A stretch of DNA of 64,000 nt, taken from the NCBI GenBank assembly GCA_007258455.2, contig VDFB02193867.1:565004591-565068590 (forward strand), written 5' to 3'. This DNA is from Sequoia sempervirens (lineage: Eukaryota; Streptophyta; Pinopsida; Cupressales; Cupressaceae). Positions 23,694-33,971 of this stretch are shown in pieces. Below the pieces are notes generated by a model. The model was not told where the DNA came from, searched no databases, and saw only the letters and a list, made by a program, of their open reading frames with translations. Every line of letters begins with the position of its first letter. Within the stretch, counting starts at the first letter, position 1. The position numbers were made by a program, and so were the translations under genes.

Positions 23694-24321
23694 TTTTTGG
23701 GAAAATGTGTCTCAACTTGCAATTATATGCTGTTTATTGTTGATAGGATGTATATATATTTATATATGTGTTTCCTAGTTACACCGATAGGTGTATACAT
23801 TGGTAGCATGAAGCGAAAAGTGAGCATGTTAATTTTTTTAGGAAATTTCTAGAATGGACGAAATACATTAAATACATGATATATTATAAATCTAGACCAT
23901 TTTTAATTATGTTTTAGATCTAATGGTGGATATTTTGTTGGCTTTTCTTTCCCTAGAATGTAACTCTATTTTATGAGGGTGTTGTATTACAACTGTGGTA
24001 GAGATTGTGATGATTTATGAGATTCTGATAGTGGTTGTGTTGTCTCTTGATCTCTGAGTGGTGATACTCCTGTGAGAAGCTTCCTCTACAAGTATATTGT
24101 AATCTTTTTGATTTACTGAATACTATATTGGGCGGATTTTGGAGTGGGGTTTTTCTCCCTAAAGGGTTTTCCCCATGTAAATCACTATTTTGTGGTATGC
24201 ATGATATTTATGTTTATTTTTATTTAAGTTTATGTAATTGTTTAATAGCTGTAAAAGTTTTACATTATTCTCCTCTCAAGATTAGTGTAGGAAGTTGATC
24301 CGCTACCTTAGCTTCCTTACA
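23694..24321 (+). repeat. Element D 3' LTR
   Basis: The segment matches 18853-19488 and ends CTTCCTTACA. CGCAT follows as target duplication and the element A code resumes. Its last 255 bp also open copy 2 at 42587-42841. Confidence 0.85.
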
Positions 24322-24695
24322 CGCATGATGATTCTTCACCTTTGTCGAAACAAGAAAGTCCTATATCTTGAATACAACAAGAACAAGCACCATCCATGGA
24401 TATTATCATTAGACCTTCTATTGTGATAAACCTAGATGACAATAATTATATTGAAAAAATTGATGAGGAGGTGCACAATGAATTAAATTTATTATTCTCC
24501 TCTTCCATGAGCTTAAATGATAACAACCATGATGATCCTCCTACAAAGAGTGATTCACCACATGCGGAACTTGGTGATTGTCCTAGTTTGGCACTTGATG
24601 TTGTCCCTTTGGCTAGTTTTCCACCTTTCACATATGATGAAGAAAATTGGGATGTAGACGGCCTGCTATACGTTGACTCACATGTGCCTTACTAG
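24322..24695 (+). pseudogene. Element A polyprotein C-terminus
   Basis: Directly after element D the A frame resumes with HDDSSPLSKQESPIS, a TGA stop, and then 99 codons from 24396. The tail is acidic (LDDNNYIEKIDEEVHNEL, FSSSMSLNDNNHDD) and ends WDVDGLLYVDSHVPY. It would follow the Pro/Lys-rich tail at 18711. No enzymatic domain is visible. Copy 2 (42916-43215) differs at six residues. It is the end of the gag-protease polyprotein by position; function unknown. Confidence 0.6.
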
Positions 24696-26196
24696 TTTTG
24701 TCTTGGTTTTCTTTTCATTTTATTTGTGTGATTGCATGTGCGTAATGTGATCTCTTGTATTGTTTTGTTTGAAATGTCTTTATGTTCATTCCTCTATTTG
24801 TACCTACATTATTGTATATGTCATAAACTTTTTTCTTTTCTCTTGACTTTTATTTTTTGTTTGGGGATGATGCAAGGCGTTAATACATTTAGATCTCTTC
24901 CATGTTAACCCAAAAAAATTTGTTTGCTTTTGCTCTCTATGTGTCATTCTTCCCATTCCTTGAGCTATTTGGGGAATGGTAGTGCTTCCACTCTATAATA
25001 ACATTGTAGCAAAGATATATGTTGACCTTGAATCGATGGATCCCTTATGTGTTTGGGATTTCATTTGGGGGAAACCCATTTTTCATGACATAGCTTTATT
25101 TGGAAACATATGCTTGACATAGGGCTTTCCAAATAAGCTCTCATGTCTTCTTTAGCATTTATCATTTGCTACTTTAAAGTAATTGCTCACATGGTGTTTA
25201 GAAATTTCTTTAAAGTGGGGGCATACATTGGCATTATCATTTTTTGACTATATCTTATGTTTCATAGTGCAGTCTTCTTACTTCTTGTGATGTGTCTTCT
25301 TCTTGGTGGTGTCATTGTGTTTGATGTCCTTCAAGATTGTGACCTTTCTTGGCATATGATATTCCTCTTAGTGGTGATGCTACACATTGCATTCCCTAAG
25401 TTGTTAATCTTTTATCCTCAAATTTTCCTCTCTTGAAGACATTAGGCACAATGTTCCCTAAGAGGAGACCTTACATGAACTAAGGAAAACCCATTTGAAC
25501 ATGTCTTTATCTTATTTGAATTTTTTCCATAAGTGTTTGGCATAACATGACTTTCTAACCTTAAGAATCTTGAAGTTACAACTCTTTTTCATGGCCACCA
25601 AGCATAACATACCTTGCTTTCTAGTGGGGCCATGTTTGTTCATGAGGTTTTTGCATGACACAACTTTCTAAGCCTTCTAAAATTTCATATTGTGTGGTGC
25701 CTTATCGAAGTTATCAAGAGGTATAAATTTTGTATGGTTATGGGAGCCTAATAAGATTCTCTCATTTTCCACTTTTGAGGGCCCACCTAGTGGATAGTGG
25801 ATTTCACTAGCTCATGTGAGCATGCATTGTTGTTTTTATAGTGGAAAATGGGTTCCACTTGTAAACTTTCTTGGAAAAACAACTGAGGCTTGATCCACAT
25901 CGAGTTGGAGAAACATTCAAGGCTTGATCCACCCCTTTTATTTTTCTTTTTCTAAGTCTTTGACATTGTATGATTGAGTATCTTGTCATTTATACATATA
26001 TATGTTTAACATAGGCATGTGTCTCCTTGTGCCTTTGCTGGTTTTTCCATGAGATATTAGATCTTGGGGGCTTGATCATCCTCCTTGATACTTTTCATCT
26101 TATCTTTCCAAAAATTGCACAACTAGATGTCTCTTGATTTTCTACTTTAGTGTAAGTTTGAAACAAGGTCATCCTCTCACTAAAGTGGGGGTTAAA
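24696..26196 (+). mobile_element. Element A 3' untranslated region
   Basis: About 1.5 kb of T-rich DNA lies between the polyprotein end and the 3' LTR. No reading frame with a family motif is present on either strand. It ends in AAAGTGGGGGTTAAA (26182-26196), a plausible polypurine tract. Confidence 0.55.
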
Positions 26197-27145
26197 TGTA
26201 GTGTAGAAAAATATACCTTTACATTTTCACAATATTTTTGGGCCCTCCTAATTAATTTGGACTTAATTATACCTTAATAAGCCCTATTTTACATCTACAA
26301 GCCTAATAAATTATATTTTACAAAAGGGAATCTTGACAACAATTAATGCCAATACATTACACTTTCCTTGAGCAATGTGTGTTCCAAGAATAGGGACCTG
26401 GGATGGAAAATGGGTCCTCCCTAGGCCTTTGAACCTAAATTTAAAATATATTTTTGGTGTTATTTTAATATCCCTAAATCCATATTTCATTTTTGGCTTG
26501 TAATATTTGAATTTAAGGAAATTAAGGATACATACCTATAAGTACAAGGTTATTTTCTAAGTTTCACCTAGCATTTCATGAGCATATTCAAGTGAGAAAA
26601 AGTATAGAAAATTTGATGATCAAGAGAATTCAAGAGTAGAATTATCTGAGATTTATTACAACATTCAAGATCCAATCATCATGTCATAGTCTTCTTACAT
26701 CATGTATGTTTTTGGAGCTAAAATTATGATGTAGGTTTCAAAGGTTCAAGTCAAACATTCAAAGCATTATTTCAAGTATCAAGATACACATCGATTGAAG
26801 CCATTTCATGCAAATGATAGATCTACATTCAAAGATTCATCTAAGGGTTTGTTGAGTGGTAACATAGCATTGTTCATTCATCCTTCCTTCTTTCATGCTT
26901 TATTTGAATTCAAAGTTTAATTACCAAAATGGGGTTTCACCAAGGAAAACCTCAATCACCAAAAACAAACAATTTTTCCCCTCTTTGTTTGTGTTGTAGA
27001 TCTAGGTTGAAGAAGGATTGAAGACCTCTTGAAGTGCAAGATTGGAAAAGTTGTCAAAGTTGTTGTCAAATCATGAAATCTCACCTATAGATCTAATTTC
27101 TAACTTTTTGACACTCAAACCTAGACAAATAAGAAGCTATAGATT
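26197..27145 (+). repeat. Element A LTR
   Basis: The segment starts TGTAGTGTAG after a purine tract and ends before AGTATCAGAGGCTCC, the same PBS string that opens the window. Its right edge is uncertain by some 20 bp because no clean CA end precedes the PBS. It serves as 3' LTR of the left element A and is followed by another A leader. The copy at 44747-45732 is partly corrupted. Confidence 0.6.
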
Positions 27146-27575
27146 AGTATCAGAGGCTCCTGATAGTTGCTGAAAAACCTTGAAAAAAGACCCATTCTCC
27201 CATGGGCGAATGAGTCCTAGAAAACCTCCTAAAAGTGACTTTTGGTGATTGGTAAAAATCATTCAAACCTTCTCAAATCTGCTAGATTTTTTTGTTTCTA
27301 TCAATATTGAGCTTTATATTGCTATTGCAAGTTTGAATTGGTGTAATTAGGTTGATTTTCTACTTTTTATGTTTTCTCCCAAAAGTGTTGTTTGAACTTG
27401 ACCCCCATCCAGAATCATAAAGAAATCTGAAGATTCTCACATTGGGTTGATTCACCTAAGGGTTTTTAGTCAATTCTTTGTGGGATCTCATTTCCTAATG
27501 AATATAGAAAGATAGGTCCACCACAACTCCACTATTCATCAATCCATTTTGGTGAACCTATTTTTCTATGTTTCA
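27146..27575 (+). mobile_element. Second element A leader, truncated
   Basis: PBS-like AGTATCAGAGGCTCC and about 430 bp match 1-250 and 8115-8520. The match stops after CTATGTTTCA, where element E begins. The order is therefore A internal, A LTR, A internal. Confidence 0.7.
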
Positions 27576-27582
27576 ATACGCT

Positions 27583-28028
27583 TGTGTTGTAATTTATGAA
27601 TACCATATATAATTTTGAATTGAATTTTGTAGCTTCATGTTGGTTTCATACTCCAGAGGAATTAGCTAGGTTAGGAAACTATAGTTTTAACAATTGAAAA
27701 TTACAGTATGAAGCATTAGGTAACCTATAGCGTAAGTTAGAAATTCATATTCATTTCCTTTATTTTGTGAAATAGCAATTTACTACACTTTCCAGCTTTA
27801 CTATCTTTTGTACATGTGTATTTGCCTATACTCCATTGATGTAGGATTATCTAGGATCTATGAACACATATATTTTTCTATCACTATCTAAAGTTTACGA
27901 GTCCTTGGTTGATAATTAAATGCAACCTCTTGTGAAAGATGAATTACTTAGTTAAGGATTCTCAATTCCTTTGAGTAATGTGTATACCTAGTAGTAGTAA
28001 GTTAATTAGAAATTAGAGAGGATCTACA
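27583..28028 (+). repeat. Element E probable 5' LTR
   Basis: A 446-bp segment begins TGTGTTGTAATTT and ends GGATCTACA, followed within five bases by an Asp-tRNA-like PBS. No partner LTR is visible in the window, so the left edge rests on TG placement and the break in the A leader at 27575. Confidence 0.5.
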
Positions 28029-28032
28029 TTTT

Positions 28033-28050
28033 TGGTGCCATTTTCAGGGA
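28033..28050 (+). other. Element E primer-binding site (Athila/Tat type)
   Basis: TGGTGCCATTTTCAGGGA followed by TGGTGC is a worn form of the TGGCGCCGTTGCCGGGGA string typical of Athila/Tat gypsy elements. Confidence 0.55.
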
Positions 28051-29428
28051 TGGTGCTAAGTTTAGGATTCTTCTATGTATTTTCAATTCCTTTCAAGCTT
28101 TTATAGTGTAATGTCTTAGAATTTCACCTAGGGGAAATTTCACATTTTAACACTTTTCCTAGCATTGATGACTCCTAAACGCATTAATGACAAAAATACC
28201 ATGAGTCAAAATTTCACAATTCTAACTCCATGTGGACCAGTTGCCAAGCAACAATAGCCTAATGAAATGTTTCCAAAAAAATTGATGTTTTGGATGCTTG
28301 TGTGACACATGGACGTCTGCGCGGTGTGCTAGCATCCTATCGGTTTTTTGAGTTTGAAATGAAGAATCTTGAATCTTGACTTTTGACACGTGTCCTAGTA
28401 GTTAGGTTTTTGGGTGTAATGGATCTTTGCTGCCCTTTCATGCAACAAAACCCCTCATTTGCTCTCATTTTGGGGGGCTCATTCATTTGATCAAGCTCTC
28501 TCTTCAACTTCACCCTTGAATCTCTTTCATTCTTGACAAGCAATACTTCTATAAGCGAAGCTCTACAGAACTAAGGTCCCTCCAACAACCAAAGGTCTCT
28601 AGAAAGCATTCAACGGTGCATTTTTGTGTCTTGGAGGGGGCTAAGGCCTATTGGTAACACTCTCTCACCCTTTTCTATTTACATCTCTTGTTCATTTACT
28701 ACTTGGTGGTGCAGGTTCTACTCTTGAAGCGGGTTTTGTTTTCACCACTCCCTTTGTCTATTTCAATTGCACTCTCTTTCTATCTAGTTGTCGATGGAGG
28801 CGAGAACACCAAAGTGGGGGTTTGATTACGGAAGGCCCCTTTATATCCCTAACACTTTCCCCTTGTTCGTTCTATGTGTAGGTTGCAAAGTAGAGCTTGG
28901 AGTGAAGAATCGAACATTCGATTGAGGGTAAGTTTCCTCCAAGTCCTCCTTATGCTTTTCTCACATTTTCTGTTCTTTGTTTTATTGTTCTATTTAGTAG
29001 AACTCAGATCTAAGTTAGGAAGTGAAACTCTATTATGCTTGTCTAAGTTCTTGAGGTTTTTGTTGCTCAGGTAGCCAATGCGCCATTTGGATGATAGTGC
29101 ATCGTGTTGGCATCTTGAATCCACACTGCCATCCTTTGGTCGAGAGCTCCTCTATCGAAGGTAGAAATCTAGAATTTTTACTCTCTCGAGATTTGAATTA
29201 GTCTTCTCCAATAATCAACTTGCATACATTTCCTTTGCAATTTCTTCATTTAGCTTATGTTGAGGTGGATAAGGGTAGTTCATTCCCTAGGAATCTCTTG
29301 AGAACAAAGAGACTCGTGTGTAGCGAATCCCTCTTATCACATTTTGGTGAACCTGATGTGAAGATGTTGGATCTATTTTTAATTTTTTTTCATGTTATGA
29401 TAATGCTTTTTCCAAGGAATATTTTGAC
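28051..29428 (+). mobile_element. Element E leader and gag upstream region
   Basis: About 1.4 kb lies between PBS and the first clear gag-like frame. Short open stretches exist (28651-28881, 28874-29074, 29220-29447). The last reads toward the gag-like frame but is one frame off, suggesting a frameshift near 29420. Possible splice-like sites occur (GGTAACAC near 28652, TGCAG near 28711, TGTAG near 28880, GGGTAAGTTT near 28928). I cannot show a real intron. Confidence 0.4.
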
Positions 29429-31165
29429 ATGTTGGACAATGCTCTAGATGTTTTCTTAGAATCATTTTCCCCCATCCATAAATCTTTTGAGCAAAACTCT
29501 TCTTCACAGGCTGGAGAGTTGGTAAATATTGTGGTGGTCTCTATGGCTCTTCCAAGTCCTAAAAAACCTACCATTTACTTGACTCTAGCTAGCCCTTCTC
29601 CAAGGAATGATCAATCTATCTATGAGATTTCTTATCGAGATGATTCACTGAATTTGTATTTGAGGTTCATAAAAGCTATGGACTCCACTTCTTAGAACAC
29701 TATTGGGAACACATTTAATACAAGAAGAAACAAACAAAATTTGGATCAACAACCTTCTGTTCCTACATCTCATTCTACTCAAGTTCCTACTTCTTTACCA
29801 CCTTCTCAACCAAGTCTTCCTTCAACACCTAAACTTGTGACTAAAGCACTAGGTGATCATGATATTTTTGAGCAACTTTGCGTTACTCTAGCTAAGATCT
29901 CACTTTGGGATTTGCTTCAGACCACTCTGGTTTACTAGGAAATGCTTTAGGAAGCCTTACAAAATATTCTCTTACCTGTCTCCACTAGGCCTACTAATGT
30001 TAATGTTCTTTTGGCTCATATTCATGCATACTTTCTGAATATTACATTCCATCTGCAAGAACTCCTACCTTCGGATGTGTAGAAACAAGTAGACCCTCTA
30101 ATGATTATAGTTAGTGTTAATACTATTGGTATTAGGCATACCCTCATTGACACCGGTCTGAATCTCAATGTTTGCGGTATCAGCCTATTGCATAAGATTA
30201 AAGTTGATTTATCTTCTCTAGTTGCTTCTTCTTTGTACATTCGTGGGTTTGATAATGCCGGTCACCAAGCTCTAGGCATGATAATACTGCCTTTACAGTT
30301 GGGCCCCGTTACCTTACCTACTTTGGTTTATGTGATGCCTGGTCCATTACCTTACAATGTTCTTTTGGGGAGACCTTGTATTCATGCTATGGGTGTCATA
30401 ACTTCTTCTTTACATCACTCTCTAAATTTTGTTGCAAATAATCAAGTGGACATAGTTAAAGCTGACTTAGAATCTGTTCACCTTTGTGAGTTAGCGACTA
30501 CTAGTTGGGCTTCAGTTGTCTCCACTCTTAAGAATTTTATTCCATCTTTAATTGCTGATGCTATGACATGTTCCTCGACGATACCCTCTATGAAGGTTGT
30601 CCCTGAAGCAAATACCATTAAAGATGAACCACCTAAAGTAGATAGTCCTAGGTCTTCCCCATCTACTTCTTCTAAATTGAATGATTTCCATGGTGATGAT
30701 TGGGGATCTTTAGAATTCTCTGAATTATTTATTAGAGAATACAAATTAAGTCCCACTCATCTAAAGCTTCCAATAACCTCGAATGCCTCTGATGAAAAAG
30801 AAGATGATACTCCCATGGAGGAGGAAAACTGTAATCCTGTTCAAGAGACCAGTCCTTCCCTTGTCGAGGAGGGTGATCTCGCTCCTACAAAGGAGGTTAA
30901 TTTTTGTGAATCGAGTAAAGGAGACAGTTGTGCTCTCATATATGTGTTCGATGTCCATTGGCAGAATGAATCTCTCTACATGGAACCAACACCTTCTAAA
31001 GTTTTGCAAACTTGCTATGGTTTTCAATACAAACTCACTTCTCAATATGGCTATGGGAGAAAAGGCCTTGGACATATTGAGAAAGGAATCCAAGTGCCTA
31101 TCTAGTTCAAGCCTCATAAGTGCTATTTGGGTTTGGGATGCTCTATTGAACAATTTAAGAAAGTA
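29429..31165 (+). pseudogene. Element E gag-protease (gypsy) with G-patch-like tail
   Basis: A single frame runs from MLDNALDVFLESF (29429) to about 31165. It is broken by TAG stops at 29693, 29936, 29948, 30080 and 31103. All are TAG, where Gln (CAG) would restore the frame. The retropepsin segment has HTLIDTGLNLNVCG, with the catalytic Asp-Thr-Gly intact, and ends YNVLLGRPCIHAMGV, a hallmark of plant gypsy protease. An acidic linker follows, then YGYGRKGLGHIEKGIQ, a G-patch-like motif often found after gypsy protease. No RT, RNase H or integrase follows, because region F begins. Confidence 0.75.
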
Positions 31166-32265
31166 CCTTAAAGATATGTGGAGTTTTTTTGAAGCTAGGC
31201 ATGGTAAAGGAGAACATGATGGAGATGGTGTGTGTGTTAAAAGAATTCTTGCTAGAGAAAAATTGAAATTTGAGGATGCAGTAAAGTTTAAAGATGCATG
31301 TGGGATTGTGGATTGGTGCAATATAAGATTATCTACCCCTGGTTCGAGCAAGTACTCTATAGTTCATCAATTCTTTTGGTTGGTTGAAGAAGAGAACATT
31401 CTACTTAGAATTTATTATGGGACAATCAATGGATCTACTTAATGGCATTCATTTAAGAGTTTGAATGCAAGCACATGGACTATCTAGACAAGGGAGATTG
31501 CATGTTTTTGTTAGTTTTGTATCTTAGGAGATTGGGAAGCATGTGAAAATATAGAATGGGTTGAAGATTAGAAGCAAAGATCGTTGGAACCTGCACAAGC
31601 ACATGATCAATATGAAACAACAATGGAAGACAATGATCAAGTGTTTGTATCAGAAGACTATGATCATGTTTTAGACCTTGTACAAGGAGGCAATTTAATT
31701 CAATTTATTTCACTTTATTACTATTTTGTAATACTAAATTATTTATTTATATACATATGAATGGATGTATGTAGCTTGGTCAAATTATGTGGAAACACAC
31801 AAGTTATTAAATGAAAATTTGTTTGTAGGACATGTTTATGCTGTTGTTTCACCCGAGGGGAATGAAGAGGAAATAGAATGTTGGTAGGCTCATTTTGTGG
31901 AGACTAAATGTAAGTTAATAGAACCTTGAGAAGATGATGATGGCTATCATTATCCAATAGGTACAATGACCCCCTTAAGACATCCCCTTAAGAAAATTTT
32001 GATAACAAGTTTTTGATCCCCTTAAGAATTTTTTTAGAACAAGTCTTTGAATCCCATTAAGAAAATTGAGAACTTATTTGATAATGGTTATCACGTTTTC
32101 CAATAGGATCAGTGGTGGTTGTTGACACTTGGCTATGAAAATACCTAATAAGGAAGAATGGTTTCCCTGCATTTGAAGATTATGAAACACAAAAAGATTA
32201 TACACTATTCACATTTGGTGGTGGCAAAAAATATAAAAGTAGATCAGAATTGTGGAAGACCTACA
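31166..32265 (+). pseudogene. Region F multi-exon gene fragment (HGKGEHDG protein)
   Basis: Coding-like pieces appear in order. 31166-31440 has DMWSFFEARHGKGEHDGDG and IVDWCN. About 31445-31720 has STWTI, CFC and GDWEACEN, broken by TAG/TAA stops. About 31830-31935 has FVGHVYAVVSPEGNEEEIE after an intron-like gap ending TTTGTAG. About 32106-32265 has GSVVVVDTWL and FPAFEDYE. Together they suggest one conserved protein with a His-Gly-Lys-Gly-rich motif and Cys pairs. I recall similar HGKGxxDG motifs in transposon-associated or uncharacterised proteins but cannot name the family. Stops and missing splice sites mean it is not functional. It could be a captured host gene or the gene of a DNA transposon. 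Confidence 0.45.
31966..32070 (+). repeat. CCCCTTAAGA repeat cluster
   Basis: Three closely spaced CCCCTTAAGA-type strings occur here, one of them worn. The same core recurs in the 170-bp tandem repeat at 33165-33784, at 41808-41850 and at 61207. It links the whole region as one repeat family or element. Confidence 0.55.
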
Positions 32266-32289
32266 AATAAAGTGCTATATGTGGAAAAT

Positions 32290-32900
32290 TTATATGGAAG
32301 AGCATGAGACAATCATAGATGTGTTGTAAAAAAGAGAGGATGTAGATGGTACAATAGAATAAGTAAATACAGGTAAATATAGTTTTAGTTTTATATTGTC
32401 CTTTTAAATAGATTAAATACATGTTTTGATATTGCTCAATTGTGTTATTAGTTGAAATTGATTTAAATTTTCCTTTCATAGATCTTTAAGCCATCATCAC
32501 AAAAAGGAGAGTCCATACATATTCAACCTAGACAACATGGAATACTTGGAAAAAATAGGTAATTCTTAGTTAAATTATATGTAAATACATGTTTTGATTA
32601 TATATTGATATTGCTTGTACATTAATAGTTAAAATTTATTTATTATCCTTAAGTCATCATCACATTGATCTCATACTTTGAAACAAAAAGGAGAGGATGC
32701 AGATTCAACCTACACACATGTGTGGAATACTTTTAAATATACGTACTTAAGTTGTGTACATATAGATAATTTTATATAAATTAAAATATGTATGTTTTGA
32801 TGATTTCATTGATATTGCTTGTACCATTTTGATATCAGGTGGCATGAAGACCTACTACATTTCAGGCACAAGTTTTAGATGTTCTTGAGATGGCATAGCC
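32290..32900 (+). repeat. Tandem exon-intron-like array
   Basis: A unit of roughly 150-190 bp recurs about three to four times. Each has a short purine-rich piece (AAAAGAGAGGATG, AAAAAGGAGAGTC, AAAAAGGAGAGGATG) followed by TATG/CATGTTTTGAT and TTGATATTGCTTGTAC. Candidate splice ends flank the short pieces (TTTCATAG, AATAGGTAATT, GATATCAG). It looks like tandem duplication of a small exon with its intron. Stops occur in some units. Confidence 0.4.
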
Positions 32901-33164
32901 AAATTTTGTAAACATTGTTTTGAGTTGACATATATGTACATACATACACAATTAAACATTTTTTACAAATTACAAATACATGTACATACACAATTATACT
33001 CTATGTACTTTTATGTATCAAAATCAATATTCTATATATTTTGTTTGTTAAATGTGTATGTTTTCCTACTTTGAAACTTTATATTTGATTGTATAATCAC
33101 TAAATATCAGGTATAAATTATTATTAAATCAATTATATCAATTGCGATTAAATATGAGACATGT

Positions 33165-33784
33165 AATTTGAAGTATTTCATCCCCTTAAGATGTCCTATT
33201 AGGACATATCCTATATATTATACTTAATTATATCATTTGTTATGGTGAGTCACCCTACTTTGAAACTTTTAAATTTGATTGTATAATCACTAAACGACAT
33301 GTATATTACTTCTTTGATCCCCTTAAGACGTCGTATTAGGACCCCTTAAGAAATCCCCTTAAGATGTTGTATTGGTACATATCCTAAATATTATACTTAA
33401 TCATATCATTTGTTATGATGAGTCACCCTAAAGTATAATACTTGTTTGTATCACTTAAAATTTATACTTAATTATACTCTTCTTTGATCCCCTTAAGATG
33501 TCGTATTAGGACCCCTTAAGAAATCCCCATAAGACGTATTAGGAAATATCCTAAATATTATACTTAATTATATCATTTGTTATGATGAGTCACCCTAAAG
33601 TATAATACTTGTTTATATCATTTAATGTTTATATTTAATTATACTCTTCTTTGATCCCCTTAAGACTTCGTATTAGGACCCCTTAAGAAATCCCATTAAG
33701 ATGTTGTATTAGGACATATCCTAAATATTATACTTAATTATATCATTTGTTATGATGAGTCACCCTAAAGTCTAATACTTGTTT
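33165..33784 (+). repeat. 170-bp tandem repeat (interrupted by LINE)
   Basis: The string TCTTTGATCCCCTTAAGA starts at 33311, 33481 and 33648, and again at 41801 beyond the LINE. Subtracting the LINE and one target copy gives spacings of 170, 167 and 170 bp. A variant unit precedes, from about 33165. Each unit carries AGGACATATCCTAAATATTA and GATGAGTCACCCTAAAGT. A perfect 17-base inverted repeat, ATGTCCTATTAGGACAT, lies at 33191-33207. Confidence 0.8.
33767..33784 (+). other. LINE target-site duplication, left copy
   Basis: AAAGTCTAATACTTGTTT is repeated exactly at 41750-41767. Other units of the host tandem repeat read straight through the equivalent place. This proves insertion here and fixes the element ends. 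Confidence 0.9.
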
Positions 33785-33971
33785 TTGAAACAGGAAAAAA
33801 TGGGTTTTACAAGGACTCAAAACCATGAAGTGTACAAAATAAAGATAGAAACGTTAAAAACACCAAAGTCAGAAAGGCTATAAAAAAAAACAATAAAAGA
33901 CCACAACCACCAAAAAGGCTAGCGAAGGCCACATAACCAAAAAACCAGATAAAAAGCCAACAACAACTAAA

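Noticed and set aside
28640..28940. Spliced intron in the element E leader
   Set aside because: Possible donor and acceptor strings exist, but there is no coding continuity to show splicing.
30761..31351. 196-codon minus-strand frame opposite the E protease
   Set aside because: Antisense shadow with no family motif; the plus-strand frame has clear protease and G-patch-like motifs.
30783..31442. 219-codon plus-strand frame overlapping the gag-protease end
   Set aside because: Up to about 31105 it is a shadow of the protease frame. Only its last third, from DMWSFFEAR on, looks real, and it is annotated as part of region F.
32300..33780. Repeat cluster considered as a CRISPR-like array
   Set aside because: Units are 150-190 bp with diverged contents and no short identical repeats separated by unique spacers; the context is plant retroelements.
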